Positions 34,392-46,110 of a stretch of DNA of 64,000 bases are shown one piece after another. A program made the position numbers and the translations under genes. The stretch covers positions 92,403,001-92,467,000 of the forward strand of contig NC_091124.1 in NCBI RefSeq assembly GCF_040183065.1, read 5' to 3'. Every line of letters begins with the position of its first letter. Within the stretch, counting starts at the first letter, position 1. The notes beneath the pieces were generated by a model that worked only from the letters and a program-made list of their open reading frames with translations, was not told the DNA's origin and searched no databases. The DNA is from Periplaneta americana. Lineage: Eukaryota; Arthropoda; Insecta; Blattodea; Blattidae.

Positions 34392-35386
34392 GACTGAAAA
34401 CATTTTTTCTAAGTAACATAGAAAGACAGGAAGAATGTTTTAACCCATTAACGCCAAGTGGTCTATTTATAGACCCTTACATACTCGACTACATTAGATT
34501 TTTTTATGGTGCCACATTGATTCAATATTAATGATCATCATAAATATATCATGTAAGATGTTAACTAAATATGCCAACATTTTATCAAAAATAAGAATTC
34601 ATTAAGGTATCTCAGTTCACATTAGTTAGGTATAAAATGATGTTGCGCTGTGTAAAGAATAAAATTATTTTTCCTTGTTATATTATCTTGATATTGTTAC
34701 TGGTTTGTGATTTAGTAGTGTCAAGGTCACTAATATTGCATCGCACAAGAAAAACACAGATGTATGTAAAATGATTAAAGCAATATGAACTGAAACAGCT
34801 GCAGTCTATAAATAGACCACTGGGCGCTTATATCATCACAGAAAATAACAGTAGAGAGAAGTGTGTCATTGCACTCAGTACCGCAACAGTTGATATCAGC
34901 AAGCGACTGTCGGAAGTAGTACTGTGCTATTGCAAGTAGATTAGCATCTGAAAGTCACCTTACTATTCGATCCCCAGAATGTGTTATTGTATACCCTAAA
35001 TTGGAAATAAATGTGATATGATGTACGTCTGCAGTGTATACATTTTAGAACAGTGGATTTATTCCTTTTTACTTCTAAGTACAGTGGCCTATAAAATATG
35101 CAATCATATTTTTTGGCCAATAATGAAAACCACGCATCTATTTCCACCAATATATAACAGTAAACAGGAAAAAAATTCAATCTTGTAATTGTACGATATA
35201 TTGCTTCAGTTTCTTTCGCAATATTATGTCAGATGGTATCACTTTTGACTAATTTCTTCTGTGGCTAACATCACATTGAGGTTTTCTATTCCCTGTGTAA
35301 AAAATCTCTGGTAAAGACACAGCTGAAATGACGTCGTAATAGGCAGCAGAGTTGTGCTGAATATGCTCGATTGCATTGCACATCCT

Positions 35387-36467
35387 TGGGCTCACAACAC
35401 AAAATTTGAAATTTTATTTAGAAGTAGAGACCTTTTGCTTCACCTTCAGAATCTTGGTTTCCAGGCTACAGAAACTGTGACAGAAAACAATGGACGCCTG
35501 TCTTCTTCAGGATACGAAATTACTGCAGAATTCAGTACGAGAGTCCTACGATTATACATTTGACACTAATGGTGAAATTCTGTTCGTGAAGTGGGATGAC
35601 AACAGATGTGTACCTGAAGGATCAAACTTTGATGTAGTGGTTTCTGCAAGCAGGTGGAACAGAAATATAAGACAGAAGATAGTCTAAGTGTGCAGCAACC
35701 ACAGGTCATATTTTATTTAGTAGGTTACTTTACGATGATTTATCAACATCTCAGGTTATTTAGCACCTGAATGAGATGAAGGTGATAATGCTGGTGAAAT
35801 GAGTCCAGGGTCCAGCACCGAAAGTTACCCAGCATTTGCTCATATTGGGTTGAGGGAAAACCCCAGAAAAAACCTCAACCAAGTAACTTGCCCCAAATGG
35901 GAATCGAATCCGGGCCACCTGGTTTCGCGGCCAGACGTGCTAACCGTTACTCCACAGGTCATAAAGAACTACAGTAAGTACATGGGTGGAGTGGACCATC
36001 ATGATTGGTTAGCAGGAAAATATGCCACTTCAATCTGTGGAAAAAAAAAAGTGGTACTAGGATCTCCTTGTCAGAATGCTGGATATGGCTGTAGTAAATG
36101 GTTGGATTATCTACAGAGAAGTACATGGACAAGACTCCCTGGACCTACTTGAATTCCGACGATGCTTGGCTGTTCAATATCTCAAGATATTTTTGAACTG
36201 CAAGAGAATGGGTGCCCTATTTCATCACCTCGAGAAGTGAAATTTGATATGAGGTACGATAGTAGAAGTCATTTTATGACAAAACGACCCTCTCAGAAAC
36301 ACTGCTGGATAGAATGGTGTAAATGCAGACCAGTAACATTCTGCAAGAAGTGTGATGTAACTTTCTGTCAAAGATGCTTTGAGCCTTACCAGTCAGTAAA
36401 GACAGACATTACTAAAAAAATGTCTTTCATTATTGCTGCAGCATTTTATTGTTGCATTAAATACTAA
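35387..36467 (+). pseudogene. piggyBac transposase, C-terminal third, SINE-interrupted
   Basis: In order: LLLHLQNLGFQATETVTENN (35430-35490); ESYDYTFDTNGEILFVKWDD in another frame (35535-35600); a SINE (35711-35952); NYSKYMGGVDHHDWLAGKYA (35970-36030), the signature block with the last catalytic D; then KCRP..FCKKCDVTFCQRCF (36325-36380), the cysteine-rich C-terminal domain. Frameshifts and the SINE make it inactive. Known role of the family: TTAA-specific cut-and-paste. Confidence 0.88.
35711..35952 (-). mobile_element. SINE family F, copy 3, inside piggyBac
   Basis: Perfect 11-bp target duplication CACAGGTCATA (35700-35710 and 35953-35963). The minus-strand head reads GTAACGGTTAGCACGTCTGG with B box GGATTCGATTCCC, then AGGTTTTTTCTGGGGTTTTC, and a tail with GCTAAATAACC. 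This is the best-preserved family F copy. Confidence 0.92.
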
Positions 36468-36610
36468 AACTGTCATAAATAAATCTATTTATATTGGTGT
36501 AAATGTTTCTGGTTATAATATATTAAATATGCAAAAAAAAATATATTTACTTTACTGCAAATGAATACGCAGATATCATAAGTGCCCAGTGGTCTATTTA
36601 TAGTCAACTA

Positions 36611-38559
36611 CTCTGGATTCTGCTAAGTTGGCAGCAATTCTGCAGCAAGGGTACAAGAATGGGAGAATTCACTGTCCCTGACAACCAAGTAGCATGAATT
36701 TCTACATAGTCTGGAGCCTATCAATTCAAGGACATACATGCACACGCACACACCCACACCTACCCCACAATGAATCCTTATCTTTACTTCTTTTCTAAAA
36801 GATGCTGTACTAAGATTTCAATCTTTAAAAATCAATTACATGGACAAAGTGAGCAATGTAAACACTGGACCATCAAGCACAACTGAGTAAGTGGATAGGT
36901 ATCACCAGGAAAAACCCATAATCTTATAAAATATGCACTATTGTTCAGGAGGGCGGAATTTAATACTCATTTCAATTATACAATGAAATTCTACTGTTTC
37001 ATCACGTACAAGGCTGTTCATTTATAACAGAGCACATCACAGAATGAATTACAATCACTATACCATCATTAGAAAATAATCATAATATTTTACTTCATAC
37101 CATGTAGCATTTTAACTGTAAAATAAAGGCAGCTTAGTTTGGGTAGTTGAAGTAACTCAAATTTTAAAAACAGAAATAACTCAAAGTATGTCAGAGTTGC
37201 AGTGCTGCAGTGAACTGAATATCTAGGAACTAATAACAAAAGTTTGATGTAAGTGAACTGTAAAGGTATCAGTGACAGAATGAAATGGGAGCTAAGGATG
37301 TTGGCAAGTACTAATCAGTGGTGTGCTACAGCACTATATACTGTACCACTACTGTTTTGAATATATTTATAAAAAATACGTAACTTTTATCCCTGATGTC
37401 AATGGATCTTCTCAATCTGATCTCACAGAAAAAGAAAAAACTTGTTGCAGTGGCAATATTTTTTTTTCAACTATATTTATTTTACAAGTAAGAAGTTGTG
37501 AATGGTTTCTCTTCTTCACAGTCACGGATATCTGCTCTAAATGTATAGTATCTCGATAAATTTAGCTTTCTATAGACTTGTACAAGTTTCACATGTCCTG
37601 CTGAGCAAAACACAGTTGTTTAGCCTGTCATGTTGTAATGAACACCAACACTAACAAAGTTTCATGTATGGATTATGAAAGAGAAACTCTACTCCTTCAA
37701 TTAATTCATTCAGTTTGACTGCGTGTAGTCAGGTCCTATATTTGTGGAATATGACAAACACGTAAGTGAAGTCTCCACAAAATCTTTCGGCAAAATCACC
37801 ACAAAGACAGGGAAACACCTGTGTGTTAAAGGAACAAGTGCAGATAATTTCTAATGTGAAAAAGACGTCTTATGTTTATGATGAATATGTAGAGTCTCAC
37901 CACAACATAAAGCAAAACTTTTTACTTAATACGAATTTCATTTTTGTTAGTATTAGCTTAGTGATATCCATAATTTAAATATGCAAGATTTTTTTATATA
38001 AAAATATTGATTTATGCAGAAATTATAATTAAAAATACTTCATTGATCTAAGTGAGGGAGAAAGTAATGATGAATTATTCAGAAATATACAAAACCAATT
38101 ACGTTCATCTGAGGATGAATAATATATTCAACATTAAAATATGTTAAAAGTTATACGAATAACAAGACAATAAAATTAATCCTACAATGTAGCTAAAACA
38201 CTGTATTAATTTAGTGTTACGTACACTGTTACAATGTGATTCTTAATGTAATCCAAATCATTCCAGCAGTGGCCACTGACAAGAGACAGGATAAAAACTG
38301 AGACTATACCATGCACTTGCACCACTTGCACAGAGAAAAAAGTCTCAAGTCTACAATGTGCAACTACAAATCCTAGTGGATGTGATTGTTGGATGCAGCT
38401 CTCCTGCTGAATGACTCATACAAGAACAACAGGTGATTAATGGTTTATTGCGAGCAAGTATTTATTATTTTGATATTTTAGCAGGATTTGTGTTTGTCCA
38501 TCAAGCAGTCCTTGGCTTTCATCAGTCCAAGTAGTTTATTTAATGGCTTTCAGTCTAAC
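36611..38559. other. Unassigned AT-rich sequence
   Basis: About 1.9 kb with short unrecognised frames (for example 37323-37559, 37766-37978). Nothing supports a gene. Confidence 0.45.
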
Positions 38560-38578
38560 TACTGAATAGTACATATTC

Positions 38579-39365
38579 GTGCATTGCAAATTCATCAAGC
38601 ACAAATCTTCAGTAAACATTAAAAGAGAGTTCTACAAACTATTTTCCGGAGTACGAGTTCTGAGTTTTACAATTAAATTAGTGAATAAATTCAAAACAAC
38701 AGGTTCAGTATTGAATAAAAGGTCGAAAAAAATTGTAGTGTCAACAATAAAAAGCTTCAGGACAGTCATGAATCTCTCGAACGATCTAAAAAATCCTCAA
38801 AAAGTTTGCATAATCTGAAACTTCTTATTCTTCTATTCAGAGCAAAAAAGCTACCTTACAGAGTAACTTAAGTGCAAAGCTTAAGCCCTAGAGAACCTGC
38901 TGCCAAAATCACTTACTGCAATTGGTTTCTTCAATCAACAGACAATGGTGTTGTCAAACTCTCAATTAATATTATTTTCTGATGAAGCATGATTTTATTT
39001 GCTTGGACGTATTAACTCACAAAACAATCGGTATTGGACAAATTAAAACCCAATGTTAATTCACAAAAGTCACTCCATGCCCCAGAAGTCAGTGTTTGGT
39101 GTGCAACTGAAGCAACTTATAGGGCCAATTTTTTTTTCAAGAAAATCAATTCTGGGCAATACACTGAACTAATTCTGTGCAAATTCTTTCCACTACACTA
39201 CCAATAGAAAATAAAAGGGAACTTGAAACTTATAATAGGATGGGGCTAAACACTTGCAGCAAATAATTCAATTAATGCAGTAAAAGTTTTTGGAGCATGC
39301 ATAATTAGTGTGACAGTTTTGCCAGTGCAATATCCCAATTTGACACCTAGTGACTTTTATTAAAA
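38579..39365 (+). pseudogene. Tc1/mariner (DDE_3-type) transposase fossil
   Basis: 38579-38818 reads HKSSVNIKREFYKLFSGVRV, then LVNKFKTTGSVLNKRSKK, the paired helix-turn-helix and linker of insect DDE_3 transposases. Beyond a gap, about 38960-39160 reads LFSDEA (second catalytic region), GRINSQNNRYW, SVFGVQLKQLIGPIFF, and near 39320 YPNLTPSDFY, equivalent to the 'RSPDLTP.DF' block. Many stops. No terminal repeats identified. Confidence 0.72.
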
Positions 39366-39683
39366 TATAGGGTGTATAGGAGCAAACCTTCACATGAGTT
39401 GAAGTGTTCAGTGTTTTAGTTTTATTTTTAATATTATATATTTATTTGAATGGTTGCAGAGAAATTGCAAGAATTCCCGAGGATAATCAGTAAAGGGTGA
39501 ATAGGAACATCACTTTATGCTACATGTTTGTCTCCATGCTAATGGAGAACATTTAAAGCACGTGCTGTAATGTGATGTCAGATTAGGAGCTAGCATGCCG
39601 TAACTATATGGGCAACAGTATCTTCAGAGACATCTTTCTGTGGACACTTGCAAGTACGTAAAGAAGTAATTAATTTAATAATA

Positions 39684-39737
39684 CAGTAAAACCTGCATTA
39701 ACCGAACCTCTGTCAACTGAAAACTGGTTTAACCAAA
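39684..39737 (+). repeat. Lone pogo/Tigger-type terminal repeat
   Basis: TA followed by CAGTAAAACCTGCATTAACC and GAACCTCTGTCAACTG resembles one end of a Tigger element. I found no partner end, so it may be a solo end of a decayed copy. Confidence 0.35.
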
Positions 39738-40533
39738 ATATGTAAGTCATGTAACTAAATTTTTAATAAAGAAATTTAAAAGTTGTACGAAGTACTGTAT
39801 TTATGAAATACAAAATTTACATATGATGTATGGTACACTCGTATTATTTTTAATTTCAACACACTATGGGTAAAATATAAAGTAAAACCAGTTCCAAAGA
39901 CAAGTAGATGTTGTCTCTAAGCAGGTCAGAGGAATGCATGTGAGGGCAACAACTTGTCCTATTGTTTATGTGAGCTGGCTAAACCCACCATAACACTAAT
40001 CAGGCATGAAACTGCTGTCAGAGTAAGATGCGAACAAAAAGCCCAAAAGAAAATTTCGGCCTTTTTTTTTTTTTTTTTAAGAAATAGTGGTGAATCAGTG
40101 TTTAGATTTGGTAATATTGTATCTACTGTATGCACTGTATCAACTCTTTTCATGTACACAACTTATGAGTCAGTTTCTGACCTTTTAACTCTAAAAACGG
40201 GTATACATTTATATCCGAAATGGGATCAGCCCCCTTTATTTCGGCTAACAGAGCGTTTGCTGCTATGGCCTTTACTTCAGTCAGTATGAGAGATAGTATG
40301 CTTTTGAAAAATGACTTCTATTTTTCTCATCTGTTAAGTAATGAACAAAGAAACGGAGTTTGTACTAATGCTTTAAGGGGTGACACATTGTTGTAAATAG
40401 ATACATTACAACTGCATGGACAAGAACACATGAAAAGATATTTTCCTTGCATATCATTAAATTAAAACTCCTGTGTTTTCTTAATTATGAGGTAAGTGCT
40501 CTGACTATCAGCCTTTCTTTGGTACATGGTCCA

Positions 40534-40539
40534 TTTATT
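40534..40539 (-). promoter_or_regulatory. Candidate poly(A) signal for E2F
   Basis: AATAAA on the minus strand, about 215 bp downstream of the E2F stop codon. It is only one of several AATAAA words in this AT-rich stretch, so the true 3' end is not established. Confidence 0.25.
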
Positions 40540-40752
40540 TGCACTGATATGGCATTTCAATTCACTCAATACTGCAATTCATTCATATCCCAATCACAGG
40601 TACTATAGGATTATCTGGTAAGAGTTATGCTTTGCAACACATCTCTCAGAGACCTATACCTACTGTAAATTCTAATATGACGAGAAAAACACCTCATTCT
40701 TCTCATTCATTCTGGCACAGCTGGTTTTGTTGATAAATAGTTATGTTCTTTC

Positions 40753-40910
40753 TCAGAATGCAAAGTCAAAGAGATCAGTAAGTCCTTCACCATCTCCTAA
40801 ACTGAAGCTGTAATCTGATTCTGATAAAGGTGGCTCAAGTGTGAGGAAGGGCTCACTGCTGAATGACCCATGGTTGGATAATCCTGACATGTCCATTACA
40901 GAATCTGCCT
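40753..40910 (-). CDS. E2f1: E2F transcription factor, terminal coding exon
   Basis: Read on minus, TTTCTTTATTTGTGCAG is a good splice acceptor; the exon begins AG|GCAGATTCT at 40910 (two bases completing a split codon) and runs 51 codons to TGA at 40755-40753. The translation starts ADSVMDMSGLSNHGSF and ends EPPLSESDYSFSLGDGEG, LTDLFDFAF. The 'DY.F.L..GEG..DLFD' core is the retinoblastoma-binding part of the E2F transactivation domain. In animals it activates S-phase genes in the nucleus and is masked by Rb-family proteins. The short tail after DLFD resembles activator E2Fs (E2F1-3). Earlier exons with the winged-helix and marked-box domains were not found up to 64000. Orthology to E2f1 and not E2f2 is inferred from the motif alone. 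Confidence 0.85.
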
Positions 40911-41938
40911 CTGCACAAATAAAGAAACACAAGAATTATTGATTAAGTAAGACACAAGATGGTGACAACAGTTCTATTAATTTTACCATTAGCCTTGGAG
41001 CAAGCAAATAGGCTCGATTCTTGTTCATATAATATTGATCTTGTACAAATAGGACAGCTGAACAAATAATATTCAGATGGACCCACTGCTGTTCAAGACA
41101 GAAATATTAATTGAAAAGTATTGCAAGCAAGTCTGGTTCAGATTAGCTGACAAAGAAATCTAATTACATAAAGTCACTTAGAAAATAACTTTCTTTACAC
41201 TGAAGATATGTACACCTACACCTTAACAAAGACACACATGAATAATCCATTATATATATGCATACTTATACAGTTATATTTTACAAAACCATATACTGAA
41301 TTTAATCCAAATTCCTTTATTCAGTTTTTAATGTCGAAAACTGAGCAACATCTCAAAAGCACTGGATCTAATATAAAGTAGGCAAGCAATGCATTAAGTT
41401 ATGATGTAGCCTATAACTAAAATGAAAATGTATAAAGTCAACGAATCTTTGGGACCTGGTGTAAACAATGAAATTGAATTAATCCACCATGACTAGAGTC
41501 TAATATATTTCAAATATTTGATGCCACACAAAAAGATGGACATGTTTTATGGTAGATCAGCAGATGTAAAATAAATATTAGTTTCAATGTAATACACGTG
41601 TCCATTTATGATAGAAAGAATTCTGTTTAGACATTATGAAATAGTTCATTTACATAGATTTAAAATTGTGTGTGTGTCCAATGCCTACCCACTTCACTAC
41701 CATGAGTCAGGGTTTGCATATTACAGATAGATGGCAGGACTGTGACCCATTTTTCAAGTCGCACACCACTTTTTTGACATGCCACGCTGTGCATGAAGTG
41801 AAGAGTTATGTTGTGACTATGGTGAGTGTATGTGTAAGTGTTTGTACAAGTGTAGTGTATGGAATAGGTGAGGATGATGATGAAGATGAGGAAGGGAGGA
41901 GAAACCCAGTGCCATCACATAGCCTACTCCTGTCATAG
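40911..41938 (-). other. Probable E2F intron, with low-complexity GAT repeat
   Basis: Starts with the acceptor's polypyrimidine tract. A (GATGAT/GAAGAT)n-rich stretch lies at 41872-41895, next to words that look repeat-like, but I could not classify it. Confidence 0.45.
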
Positions 41939-42545
41939 GAAGAAAAGTACAGAAGATAAATTTGCAGATTCTAAATGAGGCAGTACAGCAAGTGAAAGCT
42001 TCAAATACTTGGGGTATACTATAAGCAGTAACATGAGCTGATGCCAGGAAGTCCAAAGGAGGATAGCAATGGCCAAGGAAGTTTTTAATAGAAAAAGGAG
42101 CATCTTCTGCAGACTAGTGAAATGCCTTGTATGGAGTGTGACATTGTATGGGGCAGAAACATGGACATTATGATGAAGTAAAGAGAAACATTTGAAATGG
42201 GGATATGGAGGAGAATGGAACAAGTGGACAGCCAGAATAAGAAATGAAGTTGCGTTGGAAAGAGTGAAGAAAGAATGATGCTGAAACTGATCAGAAAGAG
42301 GAAAAGGAGTTGGTTGGGTCACTGGCTGAGAAGAACTGCCAACTGAAGGATGCACTGGAAGGAATGGTGAACAAGAGAAGAGTTCGGGGCAGAATAAGAT
42401 ATCAGATGATAGACGACATTAAGACATATGGATCATATGAGACAAAGAGGAAGGCAAAAAATAGGAAAGATTGAAGAATGCTGGGTTTCCAATGAAAGAC
42501 CTGCCCTTGGGAAGAACACTGAAGGAATGACATGAGAAATGCGAT
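41939..42545 (+). mobile_element. LINE family K, 5'-truncated copy 3
   Basis: The plus strand reads QEVQRRIAMAKEVFNRKRSI, then LVKCLVWSVTLYGAETWTL, the characteristic block of RTE-like ORF2 ends. After frameshifts follow RKRKRSWLGHWLRRTAN and a GRIRYQMIDDIK block. It matches copies 1 and 2 of the family and ends near GAATGACATGAG. Confidence 0.83.
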
Positions 42546-42744
42546 CTTCTTTCAACTAATATTAAATAAGGTTCTAATTGGAGAGTTAGTTTCGACAGGA
42601 GAAAGCCATGGTTAATATGCTTTCAAAACATGTGAACATGCTCTGTTGTCTTCTGAACAGAGAAGATTGTGAGAATTTGTGACACAGTTACTTCATGTAA
42701 GAAATATGTTGCTTTACAAATTCGAACACTTGAAACTCGTCTCC

Positions 42745-43165
42745 TCATTACATCATTTCAGATGTCTACCCATTCCTTTTCTTTCTCTAGATCTTAAGTT
42801 TCTTGCTGCTTTGATAAGTCTCACGCTGTCGGCTTTATACACGTGAGCATTCCATTCTTTTCCTCTAATGTATCAACATCCATTAGTATTCTGCTCTCAC
42901 ATCCTGGTTTCCAACTCTATCCAGTCTTGTTTCGTCTATGAAGATCTTTCAGGTATTCATTGATTGGTACTGTACCTGCTCCAGTATCTGGACCATGTCA
43001 TCACCTCTGTATGTTTTGTAAAATTTACTTTGCGTTCTATTCTTAAATATTTATTTTTCCATAGAGTAACTGGTAGATACTCTGATATTCTCAATGCTTT
43101 CAAATCCTGAGTTTTTAACATCAAACAATTTGCAGAAACTGGATGTGTACTTCAAGATCCATTAT
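42745..43165 (-). pseudogene. Probable LINE ORF2 C-terminal fragment
   Basis: The minus strand reads LWKNKYLRIERKVNFTKHTE, like the 'L.NK.LRI..KVNFYKT' region after the RT domain. Further on comes KEWNAHVYKADSVRLIKAAR, like the terminal 'EWN.HV.R....R..K' block. Frames are broken. The family differs from K and R. Recall-based, moderate certainty. Confidence 0.45.
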
Positions 43166-43615
43166 TTGTTGGATAATTTTTCCATTTACTCCCAATTGAC
43201 ATCTTACTAGATTTTTGGTTATACACATATTTCAAGGAATCTGCCTGTGTAACTCCTTTTACACACTTAATTTTCCATTTAAACAAACCTTCGGGTGTTG
43301 TGTATAATAACTGTCATTGTTAGAAATCATGTTGCTGACGACTATTTTTAGGCCTTTTCTTGTACTAATTAACAAACTGATTCATAGAGCAGGTTAAGGT
43401 CAACTGTTTAATAACTGAACTCCAAACACTGCTTTTACTCCAAACTAATAGCACCCACCTTCTTGTCTGTACATCACGTGATTTACTGCATTGATTCTTC
43501 TGTCCTGAAGATTGTAAACGAAAATTAGAATATCGAAACTGATGTTTCTCTGAAGCAATCTCCTTTTGAAGCATACAACTTTGCTATTTCATGTCACTTT
43601 TCTCATATACCCATA

Positions 43616-43641
43616 AAGAAAGAAAGAAAGAAAGAAAGAAA
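43616..43641. repeat. (GAAA)n microsatellite
   Basis: Six GAAA units followed by an A run; a T run lies about 30 bp downstream. Confidence 0.9.
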
Positions 43642-44566
43642 AAATTAACAAAAAATCACCATTTCTTTTTTTTTTTTTTTGTAGTAATTTGCCATTTTTC
43701 ATTACTTCTTTTTCAAATAAAGTTCCATTCATTTTTATTTAGCAGAAATGCTATAATAATTCCCAGAAAAATTAACTCGTACAGAATTAGTATAAAAATA
43801 ATTCATTCGATATTTTTGGGGAAATTACTGTACAAAGACAAGATAACATGCACAAAACCTCTTATCTATGAAAGAGTCAACAAACTGCAGCTATAAATCT
43901 GTCTCTTCAGGAAAGGCCAGGCTGTGATATCTATTGACATTTCAAATTAATGAAACTGAACACTGAATATAATAACAAAACTCATTGGCTGCATATCCAT
44001 ATTTCATGCATTGTGTTTCTTACAAAGTTTATTGCAAATATCACACACACACACACACACACGTTTGTTTCCTTCTCTCCCTCATTTTTCCAACACAAAC
44101 ATTGTTTGTACACCACAAATCCATATCAGATATAAGACATAGAACTGAAGAAGAAATATGTACTTTGTTCAGCTTTATGTGAATCAAACCCTTCCAAAAG
44201 TTCCATATTGTAATATATTATACATATAACAAAACCTGAAAATAAAGTATATTTCAACTACATAACGATCATGATTGCCTTGCTACGTATCTCCTTAGTT
44301 TAAAGCATTCTTTGATGTATGAATAACTCTAGGAAATTATGCATAAGTCAATTTCAGCTTCATAAAAACTCGATGATAAATGGAACCCAAAGATATCACC
44401 ACCATGTAAATCATTATGCTACTTTTTGAACACTCATATACAACGGTTATTGTATGCTATAGCAGAAAGAGTTTCTGAAGTATTAGGAACATAGTTACAA
44501 AGCATTATTCCCATATATGCAATTCAATCTATTAATGAATCAGTCCAAGACTACTAGTACCTCACA
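43642..44566. other. Unassigned sequence with (CA)n
   Basis: A (CA)11 tract lies at 44041-44062. Nothing else recognised. Confidence 0.4.
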
Positions 44567-44574
44567 TTGTAGCA

Positions 44575-44775
44575 CAGTGATCGGCATTTCATGACTCGCG
44601 AGTCAACCCCTTAATATGTAAGTCGGGCAGAGGAGTAAGGCATGATCTCCCTCCTCTTAACCATCACTTGTTCATTCAATGTTAAGCAGTTTTGGGTATC
44701 CTCCCTCTCCTACCTTCCCTTTTTGACGTGCATTGCAGGCTGCACTTTAAATGATGCAATCTTTGCCGACCACTG
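44575..44775. mobile_element. hAT-type MITE
   Basis: Ends CAGTGATCGGCA and inverted CAGTGGTCGGCA (one mismatch), the form of hAT terminal repeats, flanked by TTGTAGCA (44567-44574) and TTGCAGCT (44776-44783), an 8-bp duplication with two mismatches. 201 bp, non-coding. Confidence 0.7.
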
Positions 44776-44783
44776 TTGCAGCT

Positions 44784-45503
44784 TGTTAAACTAATATTTT
44801 AAAAAGATTTCATATTGAAGTTGAAATCTGTAAAAATGTAATTATTGACTCCACAACCCTGTATACAACCCAAGCATTTGAAAGCAATTTCCAGTAAATG
44901 CAGATTTCTTGTAATGACACAATCTTCTTAACAAGCAACATGCAAGGAACAACACAAACTCCATGTTTAATGCAAGGATGCAAGCATTAATTGTATTGCC
45001 GGATTTGCTACCCTGAACTAAGCTGAATCCCATGGTGCTACAGTTGCAATCGTTGAAGCAATCATGAAATCCAGCTAAGTCAAGGATGCGTTCCAAAATG
45101 CAAAGCAAGCACACACTCCATCACTGGACACAAAGCAGTCAATGACACACACTACGGCATGTATCACTATTAAAAAGTAAACTTGACATAGAACATTAAG
45201 TTGGAATGCCTCTTTTTAACAAATCACCACAAATCTTTCAGATTTAGCCGTTAATAACATGTAAAATGACTTTAAGAAAAAGCAATTCTACAGTGCAAAT
45301 GACAAAACATTAAGTGCTAATGCTCATCTGCCCTGATTTGAATCACTTTCATGTGAACAGATGCATTAATAGATGCTTGATTATTTAAGTACTTCTAAGC
45401 TTTCTACAGCATTGACAACACTAAAAATAAAGTTCTTTTAAGCATAAATGGGAGAGAAAGGGAAAACTGAAAATCGTGAAAGTTGTATTTTTGTCACCAC
45501 CTA
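44784..45503. other. Unassigned sequence
   Basis: A 90-codon minus frame (44842-45114), rich in Cys and Leu, is not recognised. Confidence 0.35.
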
Positions 45504-45505
45504 TA

Positions 45506-46108
45506 CAGAGTGTATCTAAATGTGGGGGCGTATTCCTGACACCAAAACATAACAATAAGTTCATATGAACATGGGTCCGCAAACCTTTTGTTAGGGAGTT
45601 GTGAAAAGAATTTCCTGTAGTGATCCCTGATTATGTAATTCACCTCAAAATTGCATTTTTCCCACTTTCTTCATTACAGTTGGTCATGACATTTGTTTTG
45701 TTTTGTCTGATTGCCTTTTGTTCTGTCTTGTGTTATTCACAGTAACATCCATCACATCACAAGATGTTTTCAGTGAGAGAAATGACATATGCATTACATT
45801 TATGGCCTAGCAGAAGGGAATATGGTAGCAGCACATCATTTGATCAAATCCGTAACACCCCAGAACATTTGCACAGAGTATGGCAAAGCATGGAACGCAG
45901 GCTCAGGGCATGCATCAAAGCAGGAGGAGGTCATGTTGAGCAAGTTTTGTAAATGTGTGTTGTGAAATGCATCACATGTACCATTACCAACAAACCCATA
46001 ACTCCCTAATGAAGGATTTGCGGATCCATGTTCATATGAACTTTTTGTTATGGTTTGGTGTCAGGAATACGCCCCCACATTTATGGACACAAATATAGAT
46101 ACACCCTG
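45506..46108 (+). mobile_element. Tc1/mariner deletion derivative with 95-bp inverted repeats
   Basis: CAGAGTGTATCTA and inverted CAGGGTGTATCTA are flanked by TA (45504-45505, 46109-46110). Complementarity extends through GTGGGGGCGTATTCCTGACA and AAGTTCATATGAACATGG for about 95 bp per arm. The right arm has an extra 16 bp near its end. The interior holds a fused start and end of a transposase. Confidence 0.88.
45764..45952 (+). pseudogene. Transposase N- and C-termini joined by deletion
   Basis: ATG 45764 starts MFSVREM; after a +1 shift the text reads MHYIYGLAEGNMVAAHHLI, the start of an insect DDE_3-type transposase. It passes at once to RNTPEHLHRVWQSMERRLRA and CIKAGGGHVEQVL plus stop, the C-terminal end of the same family. 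Roughly 270 codons, including the whole catalytic domain, are missing between the two. Confidence 0.75.
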
Positions 46109-46110
46109 TA

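Larger units (their letters stand above)
34444..36610 (+). mobile_element. piggyBac-like element, internally deleted
   Basis: TTAA (34440-34443) followed by CCCATTAACGCC is a piggyBac-type left end. A motif AGTGGTCTATTTATAG occurs at 34457, inverted at about 34804, and again at 36590, as sub-terminal repeats. The right terminal GGGTTAA was not found, so the right border is approximate. The last third of a piggyBac transposase follows at 35387-36467. The first two thirds of the gene are missing. Confidence 0.75.

Noticed and set aside
34257-36610. LTR retrotransposon or viral remnant
   Set aside because: No LTR pair, gag, protease or integrase motifs; coding blocks are piggyBac-type.
41666-41938. 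90-codon plus frame with an acidic end as a gene
   Set aside because: The acidic part is a GAT-type simple repeat and the rest is unrecognised.
44842-45114. 90-codon minus frame rich in Cys/Leu as a small membrane protein
   Set aside because: No start context, splice sites or family resemblance; composition like neighbours.
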